DNA of 64,000 nt from Nymphaea colorata (Eukaryota > Streptophyta > Magnoliopsida > Nymphaeales > Nymphaeaceae). Shown one piece after another: positions 48,501 through 60,639 of the stretch. The number at the start of each line of letters is the position of its first letter. Within the stretch, counting starts at the first letter, position 1. The position numbers and the translations under genes are program-made. The stretch lies in the NCBI RefSeq assembly GCF_008831285.2, contig NC_045145.1:8060802-8124801 (forward strand), written 5' to 3'. The notes beneath the pieces were generated by a model, which was not told the DNA's origin, made no database searches, and saw nothing but the letters and a program-made list of their open reading frames with translations.

Positions 48501-51500
48501 TCCCTTTTGATGCATGCTTTAATATTGTGCCTTGTTCTTTGGCTTTTTAGATTTTGTGTGAATGGTTCCTAATAGCGCTCAAAAAGAGAGCGGATATGGT
48601 CACCTAAGAGTTGACTAAAGTGATATCAAAGTTCAGTGTGGAGGAGAATTCTACTCTTGAAGTTGAAGTTGGTTATATGCACAGACCTATCCTATCTACC
48701 TGTTTGGGTAAGCACATGTCATGCACCAACAGCAGTGCACGGTGGACCCAGTGAACTTAACCACATCTCTTCGTCAACTCCCTCATCCCAGATGTGGCAC
48801 CACCTTCCATGTTGCGCCCTCCACACCACACCTTAGTAGGATCATCACAAACCAAATTGTCATGTGTCATGCAGGGGGTTTGACACATTGAACTCCCCCT
48901 TCGCTCACTGGACTGTCCGATCATTCATGATAAACAATTGAAAGAAAAATAACAAAAAAAAAATGTGATCTAATGCTAGATGACCAAAATAGCCATCATC
49001 TTTTTTTACTTGTCTTTTTTTTTTAACCATCCATCGTAATTAGATTGAATGACTATCATTCAATTTTTGCATATAGGCACAGGCGCACGCACACTATGTA
49101 CGTGAATATATATATATAATGCCATTAAAACTCACGTATTCATATATATTAATGTCTATCTCTTGATGGGGGGGCTTGACCTGCCATTCCTAATCACCCG
49201 GGATGTTTTATTACATTAGATAGAAGTTGGACAAAGACCAAAACATGTGGTCCCATTTTTCAAGCATACCCGGTTAACCATAAATCCATAATGGTAATGA
49301 CCCATTGAACAAAACGGGGCGCTTGCACTTGCAGGGCACTCCATGAGAAGGAACCACGGTCAAGGGGGCTCACTCGGATGCAGTTTTTTCTAGTGTTCAT
49401 GGTGGCAAGCTTTGCGTACTATGCGCTGCCCGGTTACCTCCTTCCCATACTCACATTCTTCTCGTGGGTCTGCTGGGCTTGGCCTAACAACCTCACTGCA
49501 CAGCAAGTGGGTTCAGGCTACCATGGACTCGGAGTGGGTGCATTCACACTTGACTGGGCTGGCATCTCAGCATACCACGGCAGCCCACTGGTTACTCCAT
49601 GGTTCTCCATCCTAAACATTGCTGCCGGCTTCGTCATGTTCATCTACATCATCATACCCCTCTGCTACTGGAAGTTCAATACGTACGAGGCGCGCCGATT
49701 CCCTATCTTTTCGAGCCAACTGTTCACCGAAGATGGACACAAGTACAACACAGACAAGATCTTGACTCCAAATTATGAACTCAACGTCACCGCATATAAC
49801 AGCTACGGTAAACTGTACCTGAGCCCACTATTCGCACTCTCAATTGGTTCTGGGTTCGCTAGGATCACTGCAACCATGACTCATGTGCTTCTCTTTCATG
49901 GAAGGTATAATACACTTAATCTTCTTATACTTTCTTTCTGTCGCATGGAGTTTGGAAATTGGATATCTCTTAACTGACGTGGGAAGATTCATTTAATTTA
50001 ATTTGAATTAGCCAAGAGTTAGAGATCCAAATTAACCCAGATATGGACCATATAACCATTAGAGGGCATTTGGATTTGAGTCACAAGCAATTGATGGATT
50101 TCCCTCTGTGTTTCTCCGAGTACCCAGTGACATATGGAGGCAGAGCAAAACAGCAATATACAAAGCAAAAATGGATATCCATGCTAGGCTGATGAAGAAC
50201 TACAAGGAGGTGCCCCAATGGTGGTTCCTTGTGCTGCTCATAGGCAGCATCGTTCTCTCCCTCATGATGTCATTCATATGGAAAGATGAGGTGCAGCTCC
50301 CATGGTGGGCTATGCTCTTTGCCTTTGCTTTGGCCTTCATAGTCACTCTACCCATTGGTGTCATCCAAGCAACCACCAACCAGGTATGCCCATTCCACCA
50401 TTAATCAGAAAGGTCAGCATGCTGGTGAGCGCCTCCATAATACACACACACACACTCACTCACGAGAATGCATGGAGGCACGCGTGGGGTATGGGAATCA
50501 TTTTTCTTTTTTGTTTTTGCTAATGTGCAACCTTTTGGTGTTTGAATGTACAGCAACCTGGATATGACGTCATAGCACAGTTTATGATAGGATACATACT
50601 TCCGGGCAAGCCAATTGCCAATCTGCTCTTCAAAATCTATGGGAGGATCAGCACAGTTCATGCTCTCTCCTTCCTGTCAGATCTCAAACTGGGCCATTAC
50701 ATGAAAATCCCACCTAGATGCATGTACACTGCTCAGGTATGTAGATGCATGTTACTCACCACTTGAAATGTACAGTTTATCCTTCTCCCTCATTGTTAAC
50801 CTCCCTTATATGAAGTCTGACCTTCCTTTCTGGATACTGCTTTTTAGAGTCTGGGATTCTTTGGGATTCTCCACCACCAAGGTAGAGTTTCCTCTTGGCC
50901 AAATTTAAGTAAAATCTGAATATCATTCCATCTTTTTGAATAAAAGGGCCTCCCACTATTCAATAATATCAGATTTTAGTGAACACTGTTTATACATTTC
51001 ATTATAATTGACTTAAATTTTGATCCTATTAAATTAACCATGGCGTCTCCGTTCATGTGGTTAAATTATTCATACTAGAACAAGTCAAACTATTGGATTC
51101 AACCAGTGGTGGAGCCACATATTAGCAGCTGTGGGCAGTTGCCCACACCCGCCCCAATAAAATTGTTTGTTTTCAAATTCATGAATTCAATTTTTTGCTT
51201 ATTTATAAATAGTGGTGCCCCTAAAGATATGGGCATGTACTGGATTAGTGCCCCCTAACTCAAAATTTCTGGTTTCGCCACTGGATTCAAAGTGCATCTT
51301 GTGGACATGCTTTGTTGGATCCTAACGACTTGTAGAAGCAGGAACCATCCAGCACTGTCTTTTGTATCCGAACTGCTTTGTTCCTTTCTCATCACCTGCA
51401 ATTCGTTTCTTCCTGATGTTTTATATGGTTTTGCGGTGATTGAGCTGTTGATGATGTTGTTGGTTTTGCAGCTTGCTGGTACACTAATTGCAGGCATTGT

Positions 51501-52086
51501 GAATTTAGCAGTGGCATGGTGGATGCTAGAGAGTGTGGACAACATTTGTGATGTGCAAGCACTCCATCCCGACAGTCCATGGACATGCCCCAAGTACAGA
51601 GTCACCTTTGATGCCTCTGTTATTTGGGGACTAGTCGGACCTAGACGGCTTTTCGGCCCAGGTGCCATGTATACCAACTTGGTCTGGCTGTTCCTGGTTG
51701 GTGCGCTATTGCCTGTGCCGATATGGGTGCTAAGCAAACTATTTCCAGAGAAGAAATGGATTCCCTTAATAAATGTCCCGGTTATAAGCTATGGATTCGC
51801 CGGCATGCCGCCGGCAACGCCGACCAACATCGCAAGTTGGTTGATCACCGGAACCATCTTCAATTTCTTTGTTTTCAGGTATCGGAAAAGGTGGTGGCAG
51901 CGCTACAACTATGTGTTGTCAGCTGCGCTCGATGCAGGGACTGCGTTCATGGGCGTGCTGCTCTACTTTGCTCTGCAGATGGGCCACAGGGACATCAAGT
52001 GGTGGGGGACGCAATTGGACCACTGTCCCTTGGCGTCGTGTCCCACTGCACCAGGAATTGTTGTGCCGGGGTGCCCCGTCTTCTAG
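43403..52086 (+). CDS. OPT7: Oligopeptide transporter (OPT family), six exons
   Basis: A proton-coupled membrane transporter of the OPT family; members carry small peptides, glutathione or metal chelates, usually at the plasma membrane. Joining 43403–43912, 44892–44989, 49335–49904, 50128–50383, 50554–50736 and 51472–52086 gives 2,232 bp, 743 residues, with all introns GT–AG and the phase kept throughout. Landmarks: PETDDP before the first membrane segment, NPG at residues 113–115, [19 protein letters not shown] across exons 2–3, KIPPR at 529–533, and the C-terminal CPTAPGI…GCPVF. About 14–16 hydrophobic segments span the length, which is normal for the family. No frame break is present. [14 protein letters not shown] and the exon 3–6 sequence look closest to Arabidopsis OPT5/OPT7, from memory. 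The substrate cannot be read from sequence. Confidence 0.95.
44032..44207. mobile_element. GGAGCCA-family element in OPT intron 1, copy 3
   Basis: Same internal layout as the 21.5-kb copy, including a stretch like AAAATTTACAT and a final GGGGGCATGGCCCC. Flanked by ATCATG on both sides (44026–44031 and 44208–44213). Terminal repeats are more decayed. Lies between exon 1 and exon 2 on the OPT sense strand. Confidence 0.6.
44892..44989 (+). CDS. OPT exon 2 (residues 171–203)
   Basis: 98 bp, too short to appear as a long reading frame. Encodes [17 protein letters not shown] and [13 protein letters not shown]. Acceptor TTGCAG, donor CAG|GTAATT, ends after two bases of codon 203. Confidence 0.92.
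44990..49334 (+). other. OPT intron 2 (4,345 bp)
   Basis: Unusually long next to the other four introns (979, 223, 170 and 735 bp). AT-rich, with (TA)n tracts near 45546–45582 and 45835–45856 and a somewhat GC-richer patch near 46300–46550. The open frames inside (for example 46229–46576 and 48260–48550) show no domain. No transposon could be delimited, although the length suggests insertions. Confidence 0.7.
49335..49904 (+). CDS. OPT exon 3 (residues 203–393)
   Basis: Follows acceptor TTGCAG and completes the split Arg codon. Encodes ALHEKEPRS, several membrane segments, [16 protein letters not shown] and HVLLFHG. Donor AAG|GTATAA. Confidence 0.94.
50128..50383 (+). CDS. OPT exon 4 (residues 393–478)
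   Basis: Acceptor CCCAG at 50127; its first base completes a Ser codon before DIWRQSKTA. Encodes [12 protein letters not shown] and two membrane segments ending VIQATTNQ. Donor CAG|GTATGC. Confidence 0.93.
50554..50736 (+). CDS. OPT exon 5 (residues 479–539)
   Basis: 183 bp between TACAG and CAG|GTATGT. Encodes [25 protein letters not shown] and the family signature KIPPR. Confidence 0.94.
51103..51282. mobile_element. GGAGCCA-family element in OPT intron 5, copy 4
   Basis: 180 bp, ends CCAGTGGTGGAGCCA and (complement of right end) AGTGGCGAAACCAG. Exact 8-bp target duplication GGATTCAA at 51095–51102 and 51283–51290. It fits a hAT-type non-autonomous element and looks like the youngest copy because the duplication is intact. 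No coding sequence. Confidence 0.8.
51472..52086 (+). CDS. OPT exon 6 (residues 540–743)
   Basis: Acceptor TTGCAG. Encodes [35 protein letters not shown], the segment [15 protein letters not shown], and the cytosolic-type C-terminus to the stop TAG at 52084. Confidence 0.95.
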   Translation, partial: LAGTLIAGIVNLAVAWWMLESVDNICDVQALHPDSPWTCPKYRVTFDASVIWGLVGPRRLFGPGAMYTNLVWLFLVGALLPVPIWVLSKLFPEKKWIPLINVPVISYGFAGMPPATPTNIASWLITGTIFNFFVFRYRKRWWQRYNYVLSAALDAGTAFMGVLLYFALQMGHRDIKWWGTQLDHCPLASCPTAPGIVVPGCPVF

Positions 52087-52192
52087 CTTGTATTTCTTCT
52101 TTCTTTGTTCTAGTAAGATATGAAAAAGGCACCCTTCTTGTGCTACTACTGCAATGTAACTAGGAATTTAAAATCGAATAGATGTTTACTCT

Positions 52193-52198
52193 AATAAA
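52193..52198 (+). terminator. Candidate poly(A) signal of OPT gene
   Basis: AATAAA 107 bp after the stop codon, the first such hexamer downstream, followed at once by a (TC)25 tract. Confidence 0.5.
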
Positions 52199-52200
52199 CC

Positions 52201-52201
<1 letters not shown>

Positions 52202-52255
<54 letters not shown>

Positions 52256-52270
52256 TATATATATATATAT
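52202..52270. repeat. (TC)25 then (TA)n microsatellite
   Basis: Fifty bases of TC repeats, then a short TA tract, directly behind the likely cleavage region of the OPT transcript. Confidence 0.95.
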
Positions 52271-52649
52271 GCACCTGTGCAAGAGAAGGTTTGAAATACA
52301 GGACCTGCTTTGGACAATTGGACTAGGGCCAATAGACTAGCTAGTTTTCAGATTTTTTGGACTCCCTTGTTTTGGGTTTGTCCAAGTTGAAAGTAGCACT
52401 GCGGACTCGTATAGAATGCCCTGATCGAATCAGCAACAACAGAACTAGGATTCAATGATAGGACTGGGATTCTAAATAAAAGTTCAAAAATTTGTAGGTT
52501 TTCTTAAAACGTTCGGAAGGTCAAATTTTTAGACGATGGTAGAAATTCTTCATGCATGTTGATGGATTATGCTTGTGAGTTGGAAATTCTCATATAAGCA
52601 ACTTGTTAAGTTGCCATGGATGAATTGAAAATGCACCAAAAGATGATAT
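52271..52649. other. Intergenic DNA, no gene
   Basis: Nothing recognised. Confidence 0.5.
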
Positions 52650-52916
52650 AGGTGTCGTTTGGATGATACCCTAGAAAAATGACGATTGGAAAAAAATTAT
52701 GTTTTGTGAAAAACACAATTTGTGAAAACCTAGTTTTAAATACACATTTTGAACCTGACTTATGTGTTTGGGAGACAAGACCAAAACCTTTTTTTCTAGG
52801 GAAAACCTGCCTGCAGGGAGGGTGGGGGAGGTCATCACAAGTGCCTTTCCTAAAATGATGTTCTGTCAAAATTAGGTTTTTCATAAACCCAGTTTTCATT
52901 GTTATTCAAACACCGG
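52650..52916. mobile_element. Small inverted-repeat element
   Basis: Left end GGTGTCGTTTGGATGATA and complement of right end CCGGTGTTTGAATAAC are related inverted termini about 265 bp apart. Interior repeats AAAACC/GGTTTT-type motifs. Non-coding. Confidence 0.45.
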
Positions 52917-53500
52917 TTAGCACCCGCATAGGTCTCAATGCATTTCAAGGTGTGGCTTCACTATATTTCTCTGTTTTTCGTTCTCTTGCGTTGTCCATAG
53001 TACCTTGAAGAAGCGAGTGAAAACAAGGAAAGAGGAGAAACCACAGGTCTCAAAGTGTAGTTAGGGAGGGAGAGAGAGAAAGAGAGGAAATTAGTGTGAA
53101 CATCTTTTTTCACATCTCTTTTTCATCCTCTTTGTGTTTTAAATGGAAGGAGACACAGGGAAATCGTTTGCAAGCAAATCTTGGCTTCAATAGGCAAAAT
53201 CTCAGAAGAGAATTTGAGCCTTCATTTTTATAATTGTCATGCTTTTCTTTGTGTTACGTAGAAGATATTGCTCGAAGAGATATACTGTGTTGATCAAGCA
53301 CATACATGTAGAATTGGTGGAAATATGTGATTTCTTTAAAACAAGAAAGTGAGAGAGAAAAAGAATGAGAGAGAGGTAAGAGCAAAAAAACAAAAGCTTT
53401 CATTAAATGAAACTAAAAGCATTCAAAAAGTAATAAATGCACCGGTACAATTTAAATAAGGCAAACCAAAAGAAAATAAAAAACCACCAGTCAAGAAGCA
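52917..53500. other. Intergenic DNA, no gene
   Basis: GA-rich patches near 53065–53090 and 53350–53375. Nothing else seen. Confidence 0.45.
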
Positions 53501-53659
53501 ATAAAACCACATCCAGCAACAAGGCCTTCACAATAGCAAGAATTTGCACTAGAAAATTTGCAATATATGGTAGAGATGAAAACCACCCACAACAAAAGAA
53601 GACATCATTGTGAGTGATCTAAATCTGCCACCAAAAAATACATAACCATGTACACAAAA

Positions 53660-55150
53660 CAAATCACCATCACTTACACATCCACAGGGCCGGTGGTCTG
53701 CAAAGAAGATCATAAAAGTTGTTGGTCAGGATGATACCAAGAAGCATGAAAAAGTTGTTGGTCGTTTCCACAATCCCAAATAAATGATAATAGCTTTCTA
53801 CAACCTGTTCACAAGAGACATAAGGACCAGCAAGGGGTAAACCCCATGCTTTCAAGTTGACATGAGTCTGCACTTTATCATGTAAGATGAAGCAGGCATC
53901 AAGACAAGCCTAAGGTGGGCCAGATTTAGAAAAGGTGAGTAGGAAGTGGGAGGGGGGAGGGGGCAAGATGATCATAAAAGAGGAAAGTATAAGGAAGAAA
54001 ACACTTGTTGGGGAAATATGGCAACACTCGCAACCAAGAACTGAATAGATGTGATTTGGGAACTTAGGAAAATTAATGTGGAAGGTCGGAGGAGGACACA
54101 AATATGAGATACTTTTGGCATAACAGTAAACAAGAAGCAGAGTAATCATGGGTGGAATATATTATTGTTTAAAAACCAACACTTAGATCTCAAATCAGGC
54201 ACTCGTCCTTGGCTTTTGGTAAATAGAACAATGATCTCGATACCTAATGTTGCTTGGAGGTCAATGATAGCGGGTCATCCCAAACAAATTTTTGCAAGCA
54301 AGGGTTAATGTATTTCTCCACTTTGATAGACATCTCAGTTCACATGTTACACAAGAATAGTATATAGGGCTTGCTTAATAAGAGTTAGGTGCCTGACCAT
54401 AGAGAGGCGTTTGTGTTGCCATGAAAGAAGTCAGATTGTAAGCATGTTCTTTGAAACATCCCAACCGGATGAGGTGATGACACCCAACTTGAGAGGAAGT
54501 TCCAAAAACCCTAGCAGGTTAGCAAGAGGGTAGTTGAATATGGCAGATGCCGCCCTACGTAACTCATTATTGTCAATACAAAGAATAACTGATCCCTTCA
54601 TGTCATTAGTTTGGAGATCAGAGAGTAAGGACAAAAATAAATTGTGCCTCATTTGTTGAAGAGATACTTTCCAAAGATCATAATATCAGCAACATATTGA
54701 ACAATGTGATGGTAAAACTAACCAAAAGGAGTGACAAGAAAATGAGAAGTGACTGGACCCTTGAACAGAACTACAAGGCCTTCAGTAGTGAGATTAAATA
54801 GAAGTGGAGAAAGTGGACATCCTTGGCAAACTGCACAATGCATGTGAAAAGGTTGGCCACATTTGCCATTAATGTGCACCATGACCTAAGCCCTGAAAAT
54901 CAACTCATGCATCCAGTGCAACGACCGCTCCCCAAAGCCCATGTGGATGAAGACCTCAAATAAGAATGACTAGGATAAAGCATCCATGGCCTTGTGTAAG
55001 TCAAAGGCCTTGTGTTAATCAAGCATGAAGATAAAAGACGACAGATGACTGGTTGACATAGAATAAAAAAATTTGAAACCAATGATAGAACCATCTAGCA
55101 ACAATATCTTAGGAGTAAAAGCATGCTATGAATCAGCAACTAGTTGTCTC
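53660..55150 (-). pseudogene. LINE fragment 2, reverse transcriptase to zf-RVT
   Basis: Minus strand. Near 55010 a broken first RT motif reads HKAFD, then FGERSLHWMHELIF and VMVHINGKCGQPF. CPLSPLLFN lies near 54800, where the usual GDPLSPLLF stands. QYVADIMIF (the Y/F-A-D-D position, second Asp replaced) lies near 54690. A C-terminal part with YVSCEQVVESYYHLF near 53790 resembles the zf-RVT region. Many stops and frameshifts. 5' and 3' limits are approximate. Confidence 0.65.
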
Positions 55151-55239
55151 CCGAAACCGCCCCTACCATACTCTTGTTACTGCAGATCAAATTGACACTT
55201 TAAATGTTGTTGCTATCTTGTGTAGGGATTGATCTCTTG

Positions 55240-57300
55240 CTGTAAATCAGCCCTATGTGAAGCCATATTTTGATCAATTCTTGGTCTTTATCTTTTCAGC
55301 TGTTAGCAAGCATGATATCTTTACAAGCAATCCAAACCATTTTCTTAACCTAATATGGATGCAACTTCCAATTTTCCATGCACCACCAAGTTTTCAAGTT
55401 TATTATACACAACTTCCAAATGACTACATTGAATCACGACATCTGGCATCACCTAAGCCAAGTAGCTTTGAGTTTGATTACACCAGAATTTCAATTCTTG
55501 AATTGCATCTTGACAAGGCATATGACCTCGACCATGTTTCCCCTCCATCCATGGCTGGATTGTTTCAGCTTGCTCCTTGCAAAGGTAACATCCATTGGAG
55601 AAGGCAAAACACAGTTTGTTATAATGTCTCGGGAGGAAAGCATACTTTCACAAGCAATATAAAGCACCCAGCAAGCTCTTGCTAGATCTTTTGAGTACTC
55701 TATGACCTTGAAAATCCTCTTGTTCCCGTTGGCTTTCAAGTTTTTCCTCGTTTCCTTACTGCTCAACTCTTTTCCATCTAATGTTCACACCAATTGGTCC
55801 ACACTCATTTCCACCATGCTTTGGATGTGAGCAATGACATCTCTGGAGCCTTTAGGTTGCATTCATATCCTGCCATCACCTCAACAACAGCTATTCCACT
55901 AGTCCTACTGATCCTCACGTACTCTCGCCCTTCACTGCATTTTTGAAAATATTCATTTCCCATTTAACAAACCAAAACTTCACACTTTTTCCATGTCCAA
56001 TCCTCCATTGGATCTATCTCTCGATATTTTCTCCTTTATACCAGACTTTGCCATGACCATGAACATTTCCCTTGATCCTTAATGTTCATCATGTTTCTTT
56101 GATTCCCAAAATATTTGTCATTCAACCAACCATATGATAGACAGCAAGTTCAACAAGATAGAAGAGACATGTCAACCTCTTCTAACTTTTTGGGGCCTGA
56201 TCCCCCTTATAATGTTGGTTTGTGGATGTTCTTCCATGCTATTAAATGTGGTCTTCTTTCACCAGAAGGATCTACCAATAAGAAATTTGCCATGTGCTCA
56301 GGCCTTTTCATTATTTGGCTCGATAAGTTGTAAGCTTGTATCCAATGCTAAGTCAACAAGGCAATGTTATACTTGATTAAACATAATCTCCCACAAAAGT
56401 TAGGAGATTAGCTTTCTAATTGGCTGATTTTTCTCCATTAATTTTAGGAATGTTGCTTTGATCCTCCTTAAGCCACACTTCCACCAGAGGGACCCTGAAT
56501 GATTGTTTGGGAAGTCACCTTTGCTCCATCCCAGCAAGTTAGCTAGCAGCAGCTCAGCTCTGGAATAATCAATTCTGATAGGGTAAAAGACTCATTTTTC
56601 CCTTTTGATTTTGAGGGCTTTTCTTCTATCTACATCTAGTAGGAACATTTTAATGCCTTCATTTGATTTCTGTGAAGCCTTACTAAAATTCAATACTTCA
56701 TCTGCAAAACAAAGTAATGTTAACTCAGGGAGAGATGCCTCCAGATGGTGAATATACTTTTCTATGATACATTTGATACTTCAATGTTCTTGAGATGACT
56801 GCCATAGTAATAATAAATAGGCAGAGGGACAACGGTTCCCTTTGCCATAGTCCCTTACTACTTTCAAATCCCCTTCATTCCCTACCATTAACTAAAATGA
56901 CAAAAAGTTGCAGACCTAACATTGTTAGTTCATCACCAAATTTGATTCGAAAGGTAAAACCCCAGCCAAAGCACGTTGTTGAAAGAAACTTCTAACATAA
57001 TTTATCATAAGCTTTACAAGTCTATTTTTGGGAAAACTATTTCATTCTTTTTAGAGTAGAAATCTTGTATTACTTCATTTGGGCAAACTATTTTGTTCTT
57101 AACAAAAACACCTTGGTTATTTCCAATAATATGCGGCCCATTTTTTTTGCATCGTAGCAACCATTACTTTTAAGATGATTTTGTAAAGCGAATGTAATCA
57201 TGGAGAAATCTTCAATTTGAATTGCAACATTCTGCTTAAGGATGCGCATTAGATTCATGTGATTAATATTTTCAACCATTTTTCATATTCTAAAATAATC
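55240..57300 (-). pseudogene. LINE fragment 3, reverse transcriptase to zf-RVT
   Basis: Minus strand, directly upstream of fragment 2 and in the same orientation. KAYDKLC near 57010 is the first RT motif. FVILVNGREG lies near 56890, LLCFADEVLNFSKASQKS near 56700 (FADD with the second Asp changed to Glu), and GCYLCKEQAETIQ near 55590 in the zf-RVT region. The GDPLSP block is lost. Divergent from fragment 2 and from the 13–19-kb LINE. Inactive. Confidence 0.65.
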
Positions 57301-60300
57301 AGCAATGACTTTAGAAATGTCCTGTTTACATGAAAAAATTTTCGATCTTTGCATATAGACTGTATAAATTAGATCTGTTACCAGTACTAGCCTCCATTTT
57401 TTATGTGCAGGAATTTGAGAGACAGGACCCTACCTATCAATATAAGGTTCGATGGCCCCTAGCACCTTTACCAATGGTAATCAAATCAAGGACTAGACTT
57501 TATGTTTTAATATATGTGAATTAAAGGTCATTCAAAACCTAAAAAAGTAAACATGCACTGAATTTGAAATAATTGTAAATTTTAAATTCTAATTGGACCA
57601 TAGAAATAATACTTGTGAACCTAAAAACTCAAAATGATTCATGTCTGGATCATAATTGATCCATGCAAATGAAGCCAAGTCTAATCTATGTGCATGTAAC
57701 TAGATTATGCATACCCAAGGTATGGTCGCTAAAGTTTTATGAAATATGGGACATGATCCTAAAGAGATTGAAAATCAAATCCAAACTCATCTCATAATCA
57801 GCTTCATCTAAAATCTAGATTTCTTGATCCAAAACTTGTAATAGAGATCTAGGCTAGCTCTAAGGTTTATATGAGGGCCAACTAGGTTTTAGATTCATTT
57901 TTATGGTTCAGACTTGTAAAATGATATCTAAGATCCAAATGACAAGATTCAAGTTGCAATCCTTGAGGTTTGATCCAAATAATTTAAATTGAGATTCAAA
58001 GGTTAGAGTTAAGATCCAATGCTTGTATAGTATGATCCATATTCAATTTTAATATTGTTATGAAATATGAAAATCTAAATCTAATATCCAATACCATCCA
58101 TATCTTAGATCCAAATCACCTTGAGATTTAATACTTAATGACCAATAATTCTTGTTTGAGGTTCAATTAATTTGGATATAAGTTTAACTAGGTTTTATGT
58201 AATTAGGATTTCATAGTGGGGGCCAATCTAACTAGGGTTGATCAAATCATGGTTCCTGGTAGTGCACTCAATGCTAGGTCTTAATTTAGAATCAAGAGAT
58301 CTTATAGGGATGGGCTAAGGAGAGCTAGATCTAGAATTTATGACTTACTTGTAGTAGGCTAGAGGCCTGGTCTAGGTTAGACCCTAGAATACTTGGACAT
58401 GGCTTAACTTTAGGTTTAGATCTTGACCATGCATGAACTTAGGGCTCTTAAAAAACACAGTTTGTAGTATATGATTAGATTTGCAAATGTGCATTTGAAA
58501 ATCTATATTTTTGAAAGTGAGTTCATGTAGAGACTAGACTGAGCTGGATGTTTTCATGCTAGGACTACTATCACCTGGCATGGTACTAGCCCGTCAGACT
58601 TAACTTTTACATGAATCATATATCTAGATGCATATTTGAAATTTAATTTAAATGCATCATCCTACACATGTTACTATTATGCAAAAAGGGAAATTATTTG
58701 TTTGCACATGCATTAAAGCAAGAATATCAACCAAAATCTAAATGCTAAGATGAAAGACAAAAATGAAGGAAGGAGAGGAATATATACATGATGCCGTATC
58801 CGTAGATATGGACTGAAATATTAAAATTCTAATTCTAGGAATGCTGAAAATTCAAAACCCAAAGCATGTTTAAAGGAAACTACCTAAGAACTAAAGTAGA
58901 AATAACTTAAAATGGCATGCTAAAGCAAAAAAAAGAAAAAATCTAAGACATGCTACTGCACTGAAAATAAGGAAAAAAAAAAGAGAAAGGAAAAAAAATT
59001 CTTGAACTACTAAGGACCTTACTAAGCCTGTTCCTATGGCCCTTCCTTGAGTTTTGTTTAGTTCTTGGTTGAGTGCTACTAAAACTTGAATCTAAGACCT
59101 CACTTAGAATATAAAGTTTTCATTTTGCTATTTTTTAAACTTGGGTACTTGCTTGGGTTTTCCCTAAACTTTTTTGAACTCACAAGCAAACTGCAAAAGG
59201 TGTCTATAAAGAGGAGAATTTTTATAGATTGAGGAGAGAGTAGAACACTTCTAAAACTTTCAACACAAGACTAAACTTTTCACATTGAAATTCATATTCC
59301 TCTCATGTTGCACGAAAAACCAAATGCCAAAACTTGTATTTTTGTTGTATTTTACTCATTTTGGAACCAAATTTTCATGAAAATAGATTCTATCTTAAAC
59401 ACACTGATCTTTGCAAAGTTCTAAACGATTCATGAGAAATTTTTCATATTGACGTGTTGCATGAAATGAGAATTTGATGCATATATAATAAAAATAAAGC
59501 ACACATGATATTATATTACATGTCAAATAGAAAAATATTTGTTTTAGAGCCATACAGACACCGAATTCAATTCCACTTAAAGCATAGGCGGGCCTCTAGA
59601 ATGTGGGAAACCAACCGTTCTCTAGGACCTCACCAAAGTTCTTGCTCTGCAATCTATCCTTCTGTTAGTCACTGGGTACATCATACAATCATGCCAATAA
59701 ATTCACTTACCTTTATGTTACATGGAAAACAAATTATCGCATGCATATCATAAGTAATGGTTCTATCTCATACACCATCACACTAACTATCACACTGTCC
59801 AAACACTGCATGGAACACAAAATTGTAGAAGCTACAAATATATTGTACCTCGATGAGGCATTGCCTATGGGGCTCATTGGCCTACTTTGGTGTTTTTTGC
59901 CATACTTTGCCACTTTGCTTCTCCACAGGAAGGCATGCATCCCATTGCCAGTCCGTGTCCTCTCCTTTCACTAGCGTAGTTATTGTTGTTTCTTTCTCCA
60001 GCTTCCACATATGGTCATCTTCATGGTCTGACGGCTAGGCGTCAGCCTCTCCACCCATCTCCCAAACCAACACCTCCTCCTCCTTCTCATCATCTGGTAC
60101 ACTGAGAGAAACTCCCCTGCCTACCACTTCTTTTTCTTCCTTGCATACCTCCTCATCCAGCTAAATTTCTTCTGCCCCCCACTTTGCATGTACTTTGACT
60201 ACCTCTTTCCCCAAGAAGGCACAATCTGTCTCTTCTTCCCCTCTCCTTTTCGATGATGGATTGGTCAAGGAGAAAAGTATCTCCCAGTTCTGTTCGTTTA

Positions 60301-60639
60301 AACTCCTATACCTTCGTCTTCTTCCCTCACCGCCTTCCCTTTGTATCCCTCGGCATCCACTTTTCCCTTCCCTTTCTTCTTATCTTCTGCTCATTCTTCA
60401 TCCACCAATCAATTTTCATCTATGCATTCTATTTTCACTGCCGCCTGCCCACTATTGTCCACAGCATATCACCCCAGTAACTCCTACTGTCATTACATCT
60501 CAGATAGACTAACACCCGCATTCCGCAACAATAGTGTGCCCACGTGTTCTACAATGTTGTTTTCTCCAACCAATAAATTTGAAACTCAGCTAGCTCTTTT
60601 GCAGCCCAACTAGGCACCATCCTTGCCTAGAGCATAGGT
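57301..60639. other. AT-rich intergenic DNA, no gene
   Basis: 57.6–58.2 kb is rich in AGATCCAAAT and similar motifs, the complement of the GGATTTGGAT style at 8–9.5 kb. 58.9–59.0 kb is A-rich. 59.1–59.5 kb has a few lines that resemble LTR leader sequence but no definable end. 60.0–60.6 kb is C/T-rich with short frames (60195–60512) lacking known domains. Confidence 0.45.

Noticed and set aside
60195-60620. Possible LINE ORF1 tail on the minus strand
   Set aside because: The charged, low-complexity translation is suggestive but needs several frame changes and has no zinc knuckle or DUF4283.
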